Positions 41,932 to 50,778 of a stretch of 64,000 nt of DNA are shown here, in pieces (position 1 is the stretch's first letter; every line of letters starts with the position of its first letter). This DNA comes from Paenalcaligenes sp021793095 (GTDB lineage Bacteria; Pseudomonadota; Gammaproteobacteria; Burkholderiales; Burkholderiaceae_B): assembly GCA_027317645.1 (NCBI GenBank), contig DAHVQS010000007.1, positions 1 through 64,000 on the forward strand, written 5' to 3'. A model generated the notes under the pieces. The model was not told where the DNA came from. It ran no database searches and worked only from the letters and a program-made list of their open reading frames with translations. A program made the translations under genes and the position numbers.

Positions 41932-42852
41932 ATGTTTGTCCAAGCCATCTTTGTGTTAGGCAGCATGCTGACTGCCTTGGCCATTGGTATCGATGCCTCG
42001 CTTTACCTGCTGCAACGCTATCAGCTGCAGCATGCACTGCTCGATACCGTGCGCCTACACACCCGCACGCATATGCAGCCCACCGCCTTTGCTGATGAGC
42101 TAAAAGCTCAAATACAACGGCTGCGACTGCCCCAACCGCTGGGCTGGCCGCATAGTTGGTATGCCGAACAAATAAGCCCCAGTGACGAAGACTTTGAGCA
42201 TTTTCAAGACCCTCATTTAGCACAACGTCTGGAATGGGCTTATCCGGCCATCAATAATGATTACCAAGCCCACCAGCACTCCTTGCTGCAGATCTCAACA
42301 GCCCCGCGCGGGCGCAATATATTTACTGCTAATACCCTGCAGCTGCATTTCTACTATGCTTATCGGCCCTATAACCCGATTATCCGTGCACTATTCAAAG
42401 GGCTGCAATCCTGGGCACAACATCCTTATACTCAACAGTTACTCGCGGCCGGGTTACTGCCCATCCGCATTGACATCAGTCATCCTTATGCCTCACATCC
42501 TGTGGCTTGGCCCCACCAAAGCAATCTACCGTATCACCGTAAACGCCGTGCCGCGGCTGTGGTCGACCACAACGGGACACCAACCACGCATTTAATGCCC
42601 ACTCCCCTGCAGGCCCCCCCAAATGCAGCCCAAACTATCGGTCAAACGGATGCACAGAAAGAAAACACTCAAGACGATAAAAAGGATACTGACCCCGTTG
42701 CCGATGAGGTCATCAGCCAGGATTTACTGCCAGGGGGAACAGATACGTGGGCGGATAATAGCGATCAACCATCGCCCCCCACAGAGGCGCCTACAGCCCC
42801 TGTAAACGATGACCCACTATCGGCCTGCGATCACCCGGCCTGTTGTGGGTAG
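41932..42852 (+). CDS. Orphan TadE-like protein with Pro/acidic tail
   Basis: Protein of 306 aa not confidently recognised. An N-terminal hydrophobic helix (IFVLGSMLTALAIGIDASLYLLQRYQL) is followed by a long helical stretch, as in TadE-type pseudopilins. The middle segment LLAAGLLPIRIDISHPYASHP resembles the TadE-like LIGAGLLPI...V element of betaproteobacteria. From about residue 205 it is low-complexity: Pro, Thr, Asp and Glu rich, ending CDHPACCG with three cysteines. No other tad or pilus gene is near. It follows hslO in the same direction. It is most likely an envelope-anchored protein exposed outside the cytoplasm; the function is unknown. Confidence 0.5.
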   Translation: MFVQAIFVLGSMLTALAIGIDASLYLLQRYQLQHALLDTVRLHTRTHMQPTAFADELKAQIQRLRLPQPLGWPHSWYAEQISPSDEDFEHFQDPHLAQRLEWAYPAINNDYQAHQHSLLQISTAPRGRNIFTANTLQLHFYYAYRPYNPIIRALFKGLQSWAQHPYTQQLLAAGLLPIRIDISHPYASHPVAWPHQSNLPYHRKRRAAAVVDHNGTPTTHLMPTPLQAPPNAAQTIGQTDAQKENTQDDKKDTDPVADEVISQDLLPGGTDTWADNSDQPSPPTEAPTAPVNDDPLSACDHPACCG

Positions 42853-42882
42853 CCTGCCACCCGCCATACAGTGGCCATTAAT

Positions 42883-43164
42883 TTATTCGGCTGGGACAAT
42901 GCGGACAAAGATCTCGTCCTCGAGAATCATGCCCAAATCCAATCGTGCTCTCTCTTCGACGGCCTGAGCACCGGCGCCTCCCTTGAGCTCTTGGACCTCG
43001 GCTAATAAAGCCTCGTTACGAGCCTGCAACGCCTGGTTAATTTCTTGTTGCTCGGTGAGCTTATTTTCTAAATCTTTAACGCGTACGCGGCCGCTATCAC
43101 TAAACCACAGTGAATAAAATAGCGTTAAAGTGACCAGGAATAAAATCAGCGAGAGCAAGCGCAT
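42883..43164 (-). CDS. ftsB: Cell division protein FtsB
   Basis: Small bitopic protein of 93 aa of the divisome FtsQLB complex. It has an N-terminal membrane helix (LLSLILFLVTLTLFYSLWF), then a leucine-rich coiled coil (VKDLENKLTEQQEINQALQARNEALLAEVQELK) and the conserved EERARLDLGMILEDEIFVRIV end. It lies downstream of eno on the same strand, the standard eno-ftsB order in proteobacteria, 55 bases apart. Confidence 0.93.
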   Translation of the reverse strand: MRLLSLILFLVTLTLFYSLWFSDSGRVRVKDLENKLTEQQEINQALQARNEALLAEVQELKGGAGAQAVEERARLDLGMILEDEIFVRIVPAE

Positions 43165-43219
43165 AGAGGCCTAAAAGGGCTTTGCTCAAAAGAGCAAAGC
43201 CCGCACCTAACATCCAAAA

Positions 43220-44509
43220 TTAACGAGATAAATTATAAAAAGCAGCACGCCCTGGATAAGAGGCGACATCTGCCAGCTCTTCCTCGATACGCAGTAGTTG
43301 ATTGTATTTAGCCATCCGATCAGAGCGCGACAATGACCCCGTTTTAATCTGCATGGCATTAGTTGCAACCGCCACATCAGCGATGGTTGAGTCCTCGGTC
43401 TCGCCTGAGCGATGTGAAATCACAGCGGTATAACCGTGGCGCTTGGCCATTTCAATGGCTGCAAAGGTCTCGGTCAGTGTCCCAATCTGATTGATTTTAA
43501 TGAGGATAGAATTACCCACCCCCTGCTCGATACCTTGGCGCAAGATATCGGTATTGGTGACAAACAGGTCATCACCCACCAGTTGTACTCGTTTACCCAA
43601 ACGCTCGGTGAGGTGGGCCCAGCCCTCCCAGTCGTCCTCTGCCATGCCGTCCTCGATGCTGATGATGGGATATTTATCGCACCATGTCTCGAGCAGGTAG
43701 GTAAACTCTTGGGCATCCAAGACCATATCACCCTCGCCAGCCAAGTGATATTTCCCATCACGGTAAAACTCTGTGCTCGCGCAGTCTAGGGCCAGCGCAA
43801 TTTGAGCACCCGCCTCGTAACCCGCCGCATCAATCGCCTGCAAAATTAACTGGATGGCCTCTTCGTGGTTTTGCACACTCGGGGCAAACCCACCCTCGTC
43901 ACCTACTGCGGTTGACATGCCGCGCTCTTGGAGGATGTCACGCAATGCATGAAAAACCTCGGTGCCCATGCGCAGTGCAGTACTGAATGTATCGGCTTGC
44001 AGCGGCACGATCATGAACTCTTGCATGTCGAGATTGTTGTTGGCATGCGCACCCCCATTGATGACATTCATCATCGGAACAGGCATTTGCATGGCACCGC
44101 TGCCACCAAAATACCGATACAACGACAGCCCGCAGTCATCTGCAGCAGCGCGTGCCACCGCCATACTGGCCGCCAAGATGGCATTGGCCCCTAAACGGCT
44201 CTTGTCAGGGGTGCCGTCCAACTCGATAAGAATACGATCAATAAAGGTCTGCTCTTGGGCATCCAGACCCATCAATGCCTCAGAGATTTCGGTATTGATA
44301 TGCTCAACCGCCCGCAGTACCCCCTTGCCCTGATAGCGAGCAGGATCACCATCACGCAGCTCGACGGCCTCACGCGCCCCGGTGGAGGCCCCAGAGGGCA
44401 CTGAAGCACGCCCCATAGCGCCCGATTCAAGTAAAACATCACACTCTACGGTAGGATTGCCGCGCGAATCTAGTATTTCACGCCCTACAATATCGACGAT
44501 TGCACTCAT
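43220..44509 (-). CDS. eno: Enolase
   Basis: Glycolytic enzyme of 429 aa converting 2-phosphoglycerate to phosphoenolpyruvate; also an RNA degradosome partner in some proteobacteria. Signatures are the N-terminal REILDSRGNPTVECDV, VPSGASTGAREAVELRDGD, the metal-site SIEDGMAEDDWEGW and GDDLFVTN, the catalytic Lys in ILIKINQIGTLTET and SHRSGETEDSTIADVAVATN. It lies between kdsA (96 bases upstream) and ftsB in the conserved pyrG-kdsA-eno-ftsB order. Confidence 0.98.
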   Translation of the reverse strand: MSAIVDIVGREILDSRGNPTVECDVLLESGAMGRASVPSGASTGAREAVELRDGDPARYQGKGVLRAVEHINTEISEALMGLDAQEQTFIDRILIELDGTPDKSRLGANAILAASMAVARAAADDCGLSLYRYFGGSGAMQMPVPMMNVINGGAHANNNLDMQEFMIVPLQADTFSTALRMGTEVFHALRDILQERGMSTAVGDEGGFAPSVQNHEEAIQLILQAIDAAGYEAGAQIALALDCASTEFYRDGKYHLAGEGDMVLDAQEFTYLLETWCDKYPIISIEDGMAEDDWEGWAHLTERLGKRVQLVGDDLFVTNTDILRQGIEQGVGNSILIKINQIGTLTETFAAIEMAKRHGYTAVISHRSGETEDSTIADVAVATNAMQIKTGSLSRSDRMAKYNQLLRIEEELADVASYPGRAAFYNLSR

Positions 44510-44605
44510 GTCAGAAATTTCCTGCTGCTCGCATTAATGCAAAACCAAATTGTTTTGCGGGTTTAAAGGACAAAACAAAACTCAAATAATCATACCACCT
44601 AGTGG

Positions 44606-45457
44606 CTACCAGCCCAGCATGGCGCGTTGATCCGTTTTAGCGGCCTCATCGAGGGCTTTCAACCCCTCGAGTAGGCGCTGCATGTGCTCTAAAGGCACGG
44701 CATTGGGACCATCTGAAAGCGCCTTGGCAGGGTTAGGGTGTGTTTCCATAAACAAACCGGCGATCCCTACCGCCACGGCTGCCCGGGCCAATACGGGCAC
44801 AAACTCGCTCTGCCCCCCTGAGCGCCCCCCTAATCCCCCTGGCTGCTGCACCGAATGGGTCGCATCAAAAACGACCGGGCATCCTGTCTCACGCATAATC
44901 GCTAACGATCGCATATCAGAGATCAGGTTATTGTAGCCAAACATCACGCCACGTTCACAGGCCAGTATGGTTTCTCCGTCGCCGCCCGCCTCTATGGCAG
45001 CAGCACGTGCCTTATCGGTGACATTCACCATTTCCTGGGGACTGAGAAATTGGCCCTTTTTAATATTGACCGGCTTAAGGGTCGCAGCCACCGCCTGGAT
45101 AAAGTCAGTTTGGCGACACAAAAATGCAGGGGTTTGCAACACATCAACAGCGGCGGCCACCTCGTCTATTTGGTCTTTTTCGTGCACATCGGTCAACACC
45201 GGCACACCCAATTCGGCACGCACGTCAGCCAAAATCTGTAATCCCTCTTGCATGCCTGGCCCTCTATAGGAAGCCAGGGAACTGCGATTAGCCTTATCAA
45301 AAGAACTTTTATAAATAAAAGGGATATCTAGGGCACGCGTGATTTCCTGCAACTGCCCGGCCGTATCAAAGGCCATTTGCCGCGATTCAATCACGCAGGG
45401 GCCTGCAATCAAAAAAAAAGGATGTGCTAAACCTGCTTTAAAGCCACAAAGATTCAT
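44606..45457 (-). CDS. kdsA: 3-deoxy-8-phosphooctulonate synthase (KDO-8-P synthase)
   Basis: Enzyme of 283 aa condensing arabinose-5-phosphate with phosphoenolpyruvate to make KDO-8-phosphate for LPS core. FFLIAGPCVIESRQMAFDTA, FIYKSSFDKANRSS, the VPVLTDVHEKDQIDEVA block and FDATHSVQQPGG are diagnostic. The conserved MRS..IMRETGCPVV segment has no metal-type Cys at the N-terminal site, suggesting the metal-independent class, though this is inferred. It sits 9 bases after pyrG. Confidence 0.97.
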   Translation of the reverse strand: MNLCGFKAGLAHPFFLIAGPCVIESRQMAFDTAGQLQEITRALDIPFIYKSSFDKANRSSLASYRGPGMQEGLQILADVRAELGVPVLTDVHEKDQIDEVAAAVDVLQTPAFLCRQTDFIQAVAATLKPVNIKKGQFLSPQEMVNVTDKARAAAIEAGGDGETILACERGVMFGYNNLISDMRSLAIMRETGCPVVFDATHSVQQPGGLGGRSGGQSEFVPVLARAAVAVGIAGLFMETHPNPAKALSDGPNAVPLEHMQRLLEGLKALDEAAKTDQRAMLGW

Positions 45458-45466
45458 GTCTTGCTC

Positions 45467-47134
45467 CTAAGATGCGCGCTGACCCTGTGGTGCTTTTCCA
45501 GTACGCTGTGCCAAGGAAGCCTTGAGGAAGCTGATAAACAACGGATGCCCATTGCGCGGTGTCGATGTAAACTCGGGATGAAACTGTACCCCGAGGAACC
45601 ACGGGTGTTGGGGCAACTCCATGATTTCGGGGAGTTTATCATTAGGGGTGCGGGCACTAATGATCAACCCGGCCTCTTCGAGACGAGGCACATATACATT
45701 ATTGACCTCGTAACGGTGGCGATGGCGCTCATTAACGCTATCACCATAAATATCATGTGCCAGTGTACCGTCTTTGACCGGGCAGCACTGCGCCCCCTTG
45801 CGCATGGTGCTGCCGAGGTCACCATCATCTGTACGCTGCTCAATTTTCCCCTCGCGGTCATGCCACTCGGTAATCAACGCCACCACCGGATGCGCAGCTG
45901 ATGGGTCAAACTCGGTACTATTGGCCCCGCCCAAGCCCGCTACATTGCGCGCGAACTCAACCACGGCCAACTGCATGCCCAAACAAATGCCCAAAAAAGG
46001 CACATTGTTTTCACGTGCATAGCGGATAGCCTTGATCTTTCCCTCGACGCCGCGTTTGCCAAAACCACCTGGCACAATAATGGCATCAAAATCCGCGAGC
46101 TGATCCACCCCTTGGGACTCAAGATCCTCGGAATCAATATAATCAATATCCACCTGGGTACGCGTATGAATACCGGCGTGGATCAACGCCTCGGTCAGTG
46201 ATTTATAGGACTCGGTAAGCTCTACATATTTACCTACCATCGCAATACGCAAATGATGCAAGGGGTTTTCCAAGGCATGCACCAACCCCTCCCACATGGT
46301 TAAATCGGCTGGCAGTGGATTGAGGCCCAGAGCGGCACAGACCAACTCGTCTAACCCCTGCTCATGCAGCAAGCCGGGTATTTTGTAGATGGTATCCACA
46401 TCTTCCATCGAAATCACTGCATTTAACGGTACATTGGAAAACAGTGAAATCTTGGCGCGCTCGTCCTCTGGGATTTCGCGATCAGCGCGGCATAAAAGCA
46501 CATCAGGATAAAGACCAATTTCGCGTAACTTTTGCACAGAATGCTGTGTTGGCTTGGTCTTGAGCTCACCGGCCGAATTAATAAAAGGCACCAAGGTCAG
46601 ATGCACCAGTGCAGTATTGCCCCGGCCGAGCCGAAGGCTCATTTGGCGGATGGACTCTAAGAAAGGCAATGACTCAATATCCCCTACTGTCCCACCAATC
46701 TCAACAATGGCCACATCTGCCTGCCCATCGTAGGCGGCCTTGGCACCTCGGGCGATAGAATCCTGTATTTCATTGGTGATGTGGGGGATGACCTGGACGG
46801 TCTTGCCTAAATAATCCCCACGGCGCTCTTTGCGCAACACAGACTCGTAGATCTGCCCAGTGGTGAAATTGTTCACCTTGCGCATACGGGTAGTAATAAA
46901 GCGTTCGTAATGTCCTAGGTCGAGGTCTGTCTCGGCCCCGTCCTCGGTCACAAAAACCTCACCGTGTTGAAAGGGGCTCATCGTGCCGGGATCCACATTG
47001 ATATAGGGATCCAGCTTTAGCATCGTGACCTTGAGGCCACGAGACTCTAACAATGCGGCCAACGACGCCGCAGCTATTCCTTTTCCTAGAGAGGAGACAA
47101 CCCCTCCGGTGACAAATACATATTTGGTGGTCAT
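45467..47134 (-). CDS. pyrG: CTP synthase
   Basis: Enzyme of 555 aa that aminates UTP to CTP using glutamine. The synthetase domain starts TKYVFVTGGVVSSLGKGIAAAS, with MLKLDPYINVDPGTMSPFQHGEVFV. The C-terminal class I glutamine amidotransferase holds the nucleophile Cys in FLGICLGMQLAVVEFARN and the His-Glu pair in FLGVQFHPEFTS. The length is normal. It is the first gene of pyrG-kdsA-eno-ftsB on the minus strand. Confidence 0.98.
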   Translation of the reverse strand: MTTKYVFVTGGVVSSLGKGIAAASLAALLESRGLKVTMLKLDPYINVDPGTMSPFQHGEVFVTEDGAETDLDLGHYERFITTRMRKVNNFTTGQIYESVLRKERRGDYLGKTVQVIPHITNEIQDSIARGAKAAYDGQADVAIVEIGGTVGDIESLPFLESIRQMSLRLGRGNTALVHLTLVPFINSAGELKTKPTQHSVQKLREIGLYPDVLLCRADREIPEDERAKISLFSNVPLNAVISMEDVDTIYKIPGLLHEQGLDELVCAALGLNPLPADLTMWEGLVHALENPLHHLRIAMVGKYVELTESYKSLTEALIHAGIHTRTQVDIDYIDSEDLESQGVDQLADFDAIIVPGGFGKRGVEGKIKAIRYARENNVPFLGICLGMQLAVVEFARNVAGLGGANSTEFDPSAAHPVVALITEWHDREGKIEQRTDDGDLGSTMRKGAQCCPVKDGTLAHDIYGDSVNERHRHRYEVNNVYVPRLEEAGLIISARTPNDKLPEIMELPQHPWFLGVQFHPEFTSTPRNGHPLFISFLKASLAQRTGKAPQGQRAS

Positions 47135-47207
47135 TATCAGATCGCCCAGCCTTTAGTGGGTACAGCAAAAGAGTAAAATTATAACCGTTATTAATGCACT
47201 TTAGCCT

Positions 47208-49004
47208 TTAAATTGGCTCGGTACGTGCCAATAGCCATTGTAAAGCATCTTGGTTTAGATGCGGGGCTAATTCCTCGCGCACACGGGCATGATAATCATT
47301 TAACCAACGGCGCTCTTGGGTATTTAATAATGCTACCTCGACACAACGCACATCAATAGGGCACAACGTCAACGTTTCAAAACGATAAAAGTCACCAAAT
47401 TCATTTTCTGTGGCTTTTTGGGTCAAAATCAGGTTCTCGATGCGAATCCCCCATTGTCCTTCGCGGTATAAAGCGGGTTCATTAGATGTCACCATCCCCG
47501 GTGCAAGTGCGACTGCAGCTCGCCCCGGTCGTTGTCGCCAAGAAATATTCTGTGGGCCTTCATGCACATTTAAAAAATACCCCACGCCATGACCCGTACC
47601 GTGTCCATAATCTAAATGCGCCTGCCACAACGGTAATCGCGCAATAGCATCCAAATTTTGACCGGTGGCGCCACGCGGAAACACTGCCTCGGAAAGCGCT
47701 ATCATGGCGCGTAACACCAAGGTGTAATCCCGCTTCTGAGCCGCACTGATCTGCCCCACTGGGGTGACGCGCGTAATATCGGTGGTACCGCCCAGGTACT
47801 GCCCGCCGGAATCGATCAGCAACAGACCATCTCCCTCGATCCAGCTGTATTGATCGGCCGTGGCTTGGTAGTGCGGCATGGCCCCATTGGCATTAAACCC
47901 CGCGATGGTTGCAAAGCTGGGGCTGATAAAGCCTGGGCGCCGTGCACGCGCTGCAGTGAGCTGCTCATCCACCTCGAGCTCGCTCACAGCACGCTCCGCC
48001 AGCGTTTTTTCTAACCACGCATAAAACTCGCACAAGGCAATCCCATCTTGGACCATTGTCTGGCGGATATGCGCCTGCTCAATCTCGTTTTTACATGCCT
48101 TAAGCCAGGTACTGGGGTTACTCATCTCGTGCCATTGGGCATGTCGTGCCGGCGCTAAGATACCCGCAGTCACCTTATGAGGATCAAAGCACAAACGTTG
48201 TTGCTTGGGTATTTGTGCTAAATACTCAGCTAGCTGCTCATAGGGCCGCACCTCGATCCCATCAGCGGCCAGCGCTTGCTCTATATTGGCGTCTAATTTA
48301 TCCGGTGCCACAAATAACCAGCCTCGGTCTTTACCCAACAAAAGGTGGGATAAGAACACCGGGTTGTAATCCACATCAGCTCCGCGCAGACCCAATACCC
48401 AAGCAATATCATCCAAACTCGACAGTAAATGCCATTGTGCCCCTACCTCGTCCATCTCTTGGCGGATGAGGTGCAAGTTGTCCGTGCGCGAACGCCCGAT
48501 AAAACGTGCATCATGAGCATAAATAGGGGCATGCGGTAGCGCAGGGCGCTCGGCCCAAATGGCATCCAGCAAAATATCCTGTGTCTGTATGTGCCAGCCC
48601 GCATCAGCAGCAATGTGTTGCCATGACTCAAAATCGCTCAGCGGCATGACCTGAGCGTCGATGCATAACACCGCCCCTTTGGGCAGCTGCTGCTGTAAAA
48701 ACTCGGTTGGTCCAGGTACGTCTGCTGCCCCCTGTTTAAACAAATTGATGCCAGAGCCCTGTAAAGATTGCTCTGCCTGCGCCCAATAGCGACTATCCGT
48801 CCATAACCCAGCCTCATGCGCAGTCACCAACAATGTGCCCGCTGATCCCTCAAAACCGCTGAGCCAAGCTCGGCTTTGCCAATGCTCAGGCAAATATTCA
48901 GACAAATGCGGATCTGAACTCAATACCAAATAAGCATCGATTTGGTGGGCCGTCATCACAGTACGCAATGCACGTAGACGTGCGGGGATATTCACATGAG
49001 CCAT
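47208..49004 (-). CDS. Aminopeptidase P family protein (M24B Xaa-Pro aminopeptidase)
   Basis: Large M24B metallopeptidase of 598 aa that removes the N-terminal residue before proline. It has two creatinase-like N-terminal domains (LRTVMTAHQIDAYLVLSSDPHLSEYLPEHW at the start) and the pita-bread catalytic domain with metal ligands in LLIDSGGQYLGGTTDITR, DYGHGTGHGVGYFLNVHEGP and TSNEPALYREGQWGIRIEN. The size fits the long eukaryote-like XPNPEP1 form seen in proteobacteria. It is a single gene 73 bases upstream of pyrG. Confidence 0.92.
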   Translation of the reverse strand: MAHVNIPARLRALRTVMTAHQIDAYLVLSSDPHLSEYLPEHWQSRAWLSGFEGSAGTLLVTAHEAGLWTDSRYWAQAEQSLQGSGINLFKQGAADVPGPTEFLQQQLPKGAVLCIDAQVMPLSDFESWQHIAADAGWHIQTQDILLDAIWAERPALPHAPIYAHDARFIGRSRTDNLHLIRQEMDEVGAQWHLLSSLDDIAWVLGLRGADVDYNPVFLSHLLLGKDRGWLFVAPDKLDANIEQALAADGIEVRPYEQLAEYLAQIPKQQRLCFDPHKVTAGILAPARHAQWHEMSNPSTWLKACKNEIEQAHIRQTMVQDGIALCEFYAWLEKTLAERAVSELEVDEQLTAARARRPGFISPSFATIAGFNANGAMPHYQATADQYSWIEGDGLLLIDSGGQYLGGTTDITRVTPVGQISAAQKRDYTLVLRAMIALSEAVFPRGATGQNLDAIARLPLWQAHLDYGHGTGHGVGYFLNVHEGPQNISWRQRPGRAAVALAPGMVTSNEPALYREGQWGIRIENLILTQKATENEFGDFYRFETLTLCPIDVRCVEVALLNTQERRWLNDYHARVREELAPHLNQDALQWLLARTEPI

Positions 49005-49037
49005 AATGCAATCTAATTTCTATTCGTTGAACAATAA

Positions 49038-49063
49038 CGCCCGTTTTCCGTAGAAAACGGGCG
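49038..49063 (-). terminator. Terminator after scoAB
   Basis: CGCCCGTTTTC at 49038-49048 pairs with GAAAACGGGCG at 49053-49063 around CGTA. On the minus strand the stem is followed by a T-rich stretch, so it ends the scoAB transcript. Confidence 0.75.
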
Positions 49064-49096
49064 CATACTGATGATGCCTCGTGATGACAAACCCGA

Positions 49097-49759
49097 TCAG
49101 GCGTTAGTGGCAACCGCGCTGACATCTAGCTTGGCCGCCGTTTTTTCTTGGACCTCTTCGACCGTCACCCCGGGCGCCAGCTCGGTCAAACGCAAACCAT
49201 CATCGGTCACCTCAAACACCCCTAAGTCAGTCACAATCATATCCACCACCCCTACCCCTGTCAGAGGCAGGTTGCATTCGGGTAATAGTTTGAGATCAAA
49301 GGTACCGTCTTTTTTCTTGACCACATGATCCATCAAGATCACCACGCGCTCGACACCGGCCACTAAATCCATGGCGCCGCCCATGCCTTTGACCATTTTC
49401 CCGGGGATCATCCAATTGGCGAGGTCACCGTTTTCGGAAACCTGCATGGCCCCCAAAATAGCCAAATCAATCTTGCCGCCACGGATCATGCCAAAAGACT
49501 CTGCAGAAGAGAAAAAGGACGAGCCGGGCAAGGTGGTCACGGTTTGTTTCCCCGCATTAATCAAGTCGGGGTCAACCTCATCCTCACGAGGAAAGGGACC
49601 AATCCCTAACAGACCGTTTTCTGATTGTAGCCAGACAGTCATCCCCTCGGGGACGTGATTAGCCACCATCGTCGGCATACCAATGCCTAAATTGACATAA
49701 AAACCATCACGCAGTTCTTTGGCTGCGCGCGCAGCCATTTCATCTCTAGTCCATGCCAT
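49097..49759 (-). CDS. scoB: 3-oxoacid CoA-transferase subunit B
   Basis: Beta subunit of 220 aa of succinyl-CoA:acetoacetate CoA-transferase, used in ketone body and polyhydroxybutyrate turnover. The catalytic Glu is in WLQSENGLLGIGPFP, and VNLGIGMPTMVANHVPEG and GGAMDLVAGVERVVILMDH are conserved. It starts 12 bases after scoA, the usual alpha-beta order. Confidence 0.93.
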   Translation of the reverse strand: MAWTRDEMAARAAKELRDGFYVNLGIGMPTMVANHVPEGMTVWLQSENGLLGIGPFPREDEVDPDLINAGKQTVTTLPGSSFFSSAESFGMIRGGKIDLAILGAMQVSENGDLANWMIPGKMVKGMGGAMDLVAGVERVVILMDHVVKKKDGTFDLKLLPECNLPLTGVGVVDMIVTDLGVFEVTDDGLRLTELAPGVTVEEVQEKTAAKLDVSAVATNA

Positions 49760-49771
49760 TTTTGGCCTCCT

Positions 49772-50470
49772 TTAACTTTCACGCACTGTACGGTGTTCTA
49801 TGTATTTTGCGGGGTTTTCATTAAGAACAATACGATCCACAAACACCCCCGGCAGGTGCACATGGTCAGGATCGATGTCACCGACCTCAACCAGCTTTTC
49901 CACCTCAACAATGGTGATTTTGCCTGCCATCGCGACCTCGGGATTAAAGTTACGCGCGGTTTTGCGAAATACGAGGTTGCCGCTCTTGTCGGCGAGATCT
50001 GCTTTAACCAGAGAAACATGGGGCACAATCGCACGTTCGAGAATGTACTCACGACCGTCAAACTCGCGGCTTTCTTTGCCCTCGGCGATCATTGTCCCCG
50101 CACCGGTCGCCGTAAAAAACGCCGGGATACCTGCCCCACCCGCGCGCAATCGCTCTGCGAGGGTGCCTTGGGGGGTAAACTCAATTTCAATATCGCCTGC
50201 GAGATACTGACGTTCGAACTCTTTGTTTTCCCCAACATAAGAAGAGATCATCTTGCTAATTTGACGCGTATCCAGCAGCTGTCCCAGCCCCTTGCCATCG
50301 ACCCCAGCGTTATTACTCACCCCGGTCAGGTTTTTAACCCCGGTATCACGTAGTGCGGTAATCAAGGCCTCGGGGATACCACACAAACCAAAGCCGCCTA
50401 CCGCAATAATTTGCCCGTCAGCAACGACGTCCTCCAGAGCGGCCTTTGCACTGGGATATACTTTGCTCAT
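49772..50470 (-). CDS. scoA: 3-oxoacid CoA-transferase subunit A
   Basis: Alpha subunit of 232 aa partnering ScoB. The CoA-binding glycine-rich stretch is IIAVGGFGLCGIPEALI near residue 20, followed by LTGVSNNAGVDGKGLGQLL and IEFTPQGTLAERLRAGGAGIPAFFTATGAGT, all typical. The start has a CAGGAG RBS. A strong inverted repeat lies 35 bases upstream of the start and may control the pair. Confidence 0.94.
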   Translation of the reverse strand: MSKVYPSAKAALEDVVADGQIIAVGGFGLCGIPEALITALRDTGVKNLTGVSNNAGVDGKGLGQLLDTRQISKMISSYVGENKEFERQYLAGDIEIEFTPQGTLAERLRAGGAGIPAFFTATGAGTMIAEGKESREFDGREYILERAIVPHVSLVKADLADKSGNLVFRKTARNFNPEVAMAGKITIVEVEKLVEVGDIDPDHVHLPGVFVDRIVLNENPAKYIEHRTVRES

Positions 50471-50778
50471 TGATGTGCTCCTGTAGGTATTAGAATTGTC
50501 TTTATGAGGTGTTACACACTAATAGTAACGCCTCAAAGCTTTGTATGCTAGGAAACAGACCAAAAAAATTAAAATTCAAATATATGCCCACACTAAGATC
50601 CAGTATTGATAAATTTGCCTCTTTTTACTAGGCAGAGGGCGTACACGGCGGTATAGTAGTCTGTTTATTATTTGTCAATCCAGAATAGCCCGAAAACCAG
50701 AACAGCATCAACAATACAGGGCCCGCAACAGCGTGGTAAATACTGGCCTATAGAAAATAAGTATTTGGAGATTCAGAT
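50471..50778. other. Divergent gap between scoA and the ETF-QO gene
   Basis: Non-coding 308 bases, AT-rich between about 50560 and 50680. It must hold promoters for both genes. Apart from the inverted repeat at 50505-50535 nothing specific was recognised. Confidence 0.5.
50505..50535. promoter_or_regulatory. Inverted repeat in the scoA promoter region
   Basis: TGAGGTGTTAC at 50505-50515 and GTAACGCCTCA at 50525-50535 match in 10 of 11 paired positions around a 9-base spacer. The element is 35 bases before the scoA start and could be an operator or a 5' leader hairpin. Confidence 0.5.

Noticed and set aside
45461..45901. Antisense 146-codon open frame over the end of pyrG
   Set aside because: It overlaps the conserved amidotransferase coding region and its composition is unlike a real protein.
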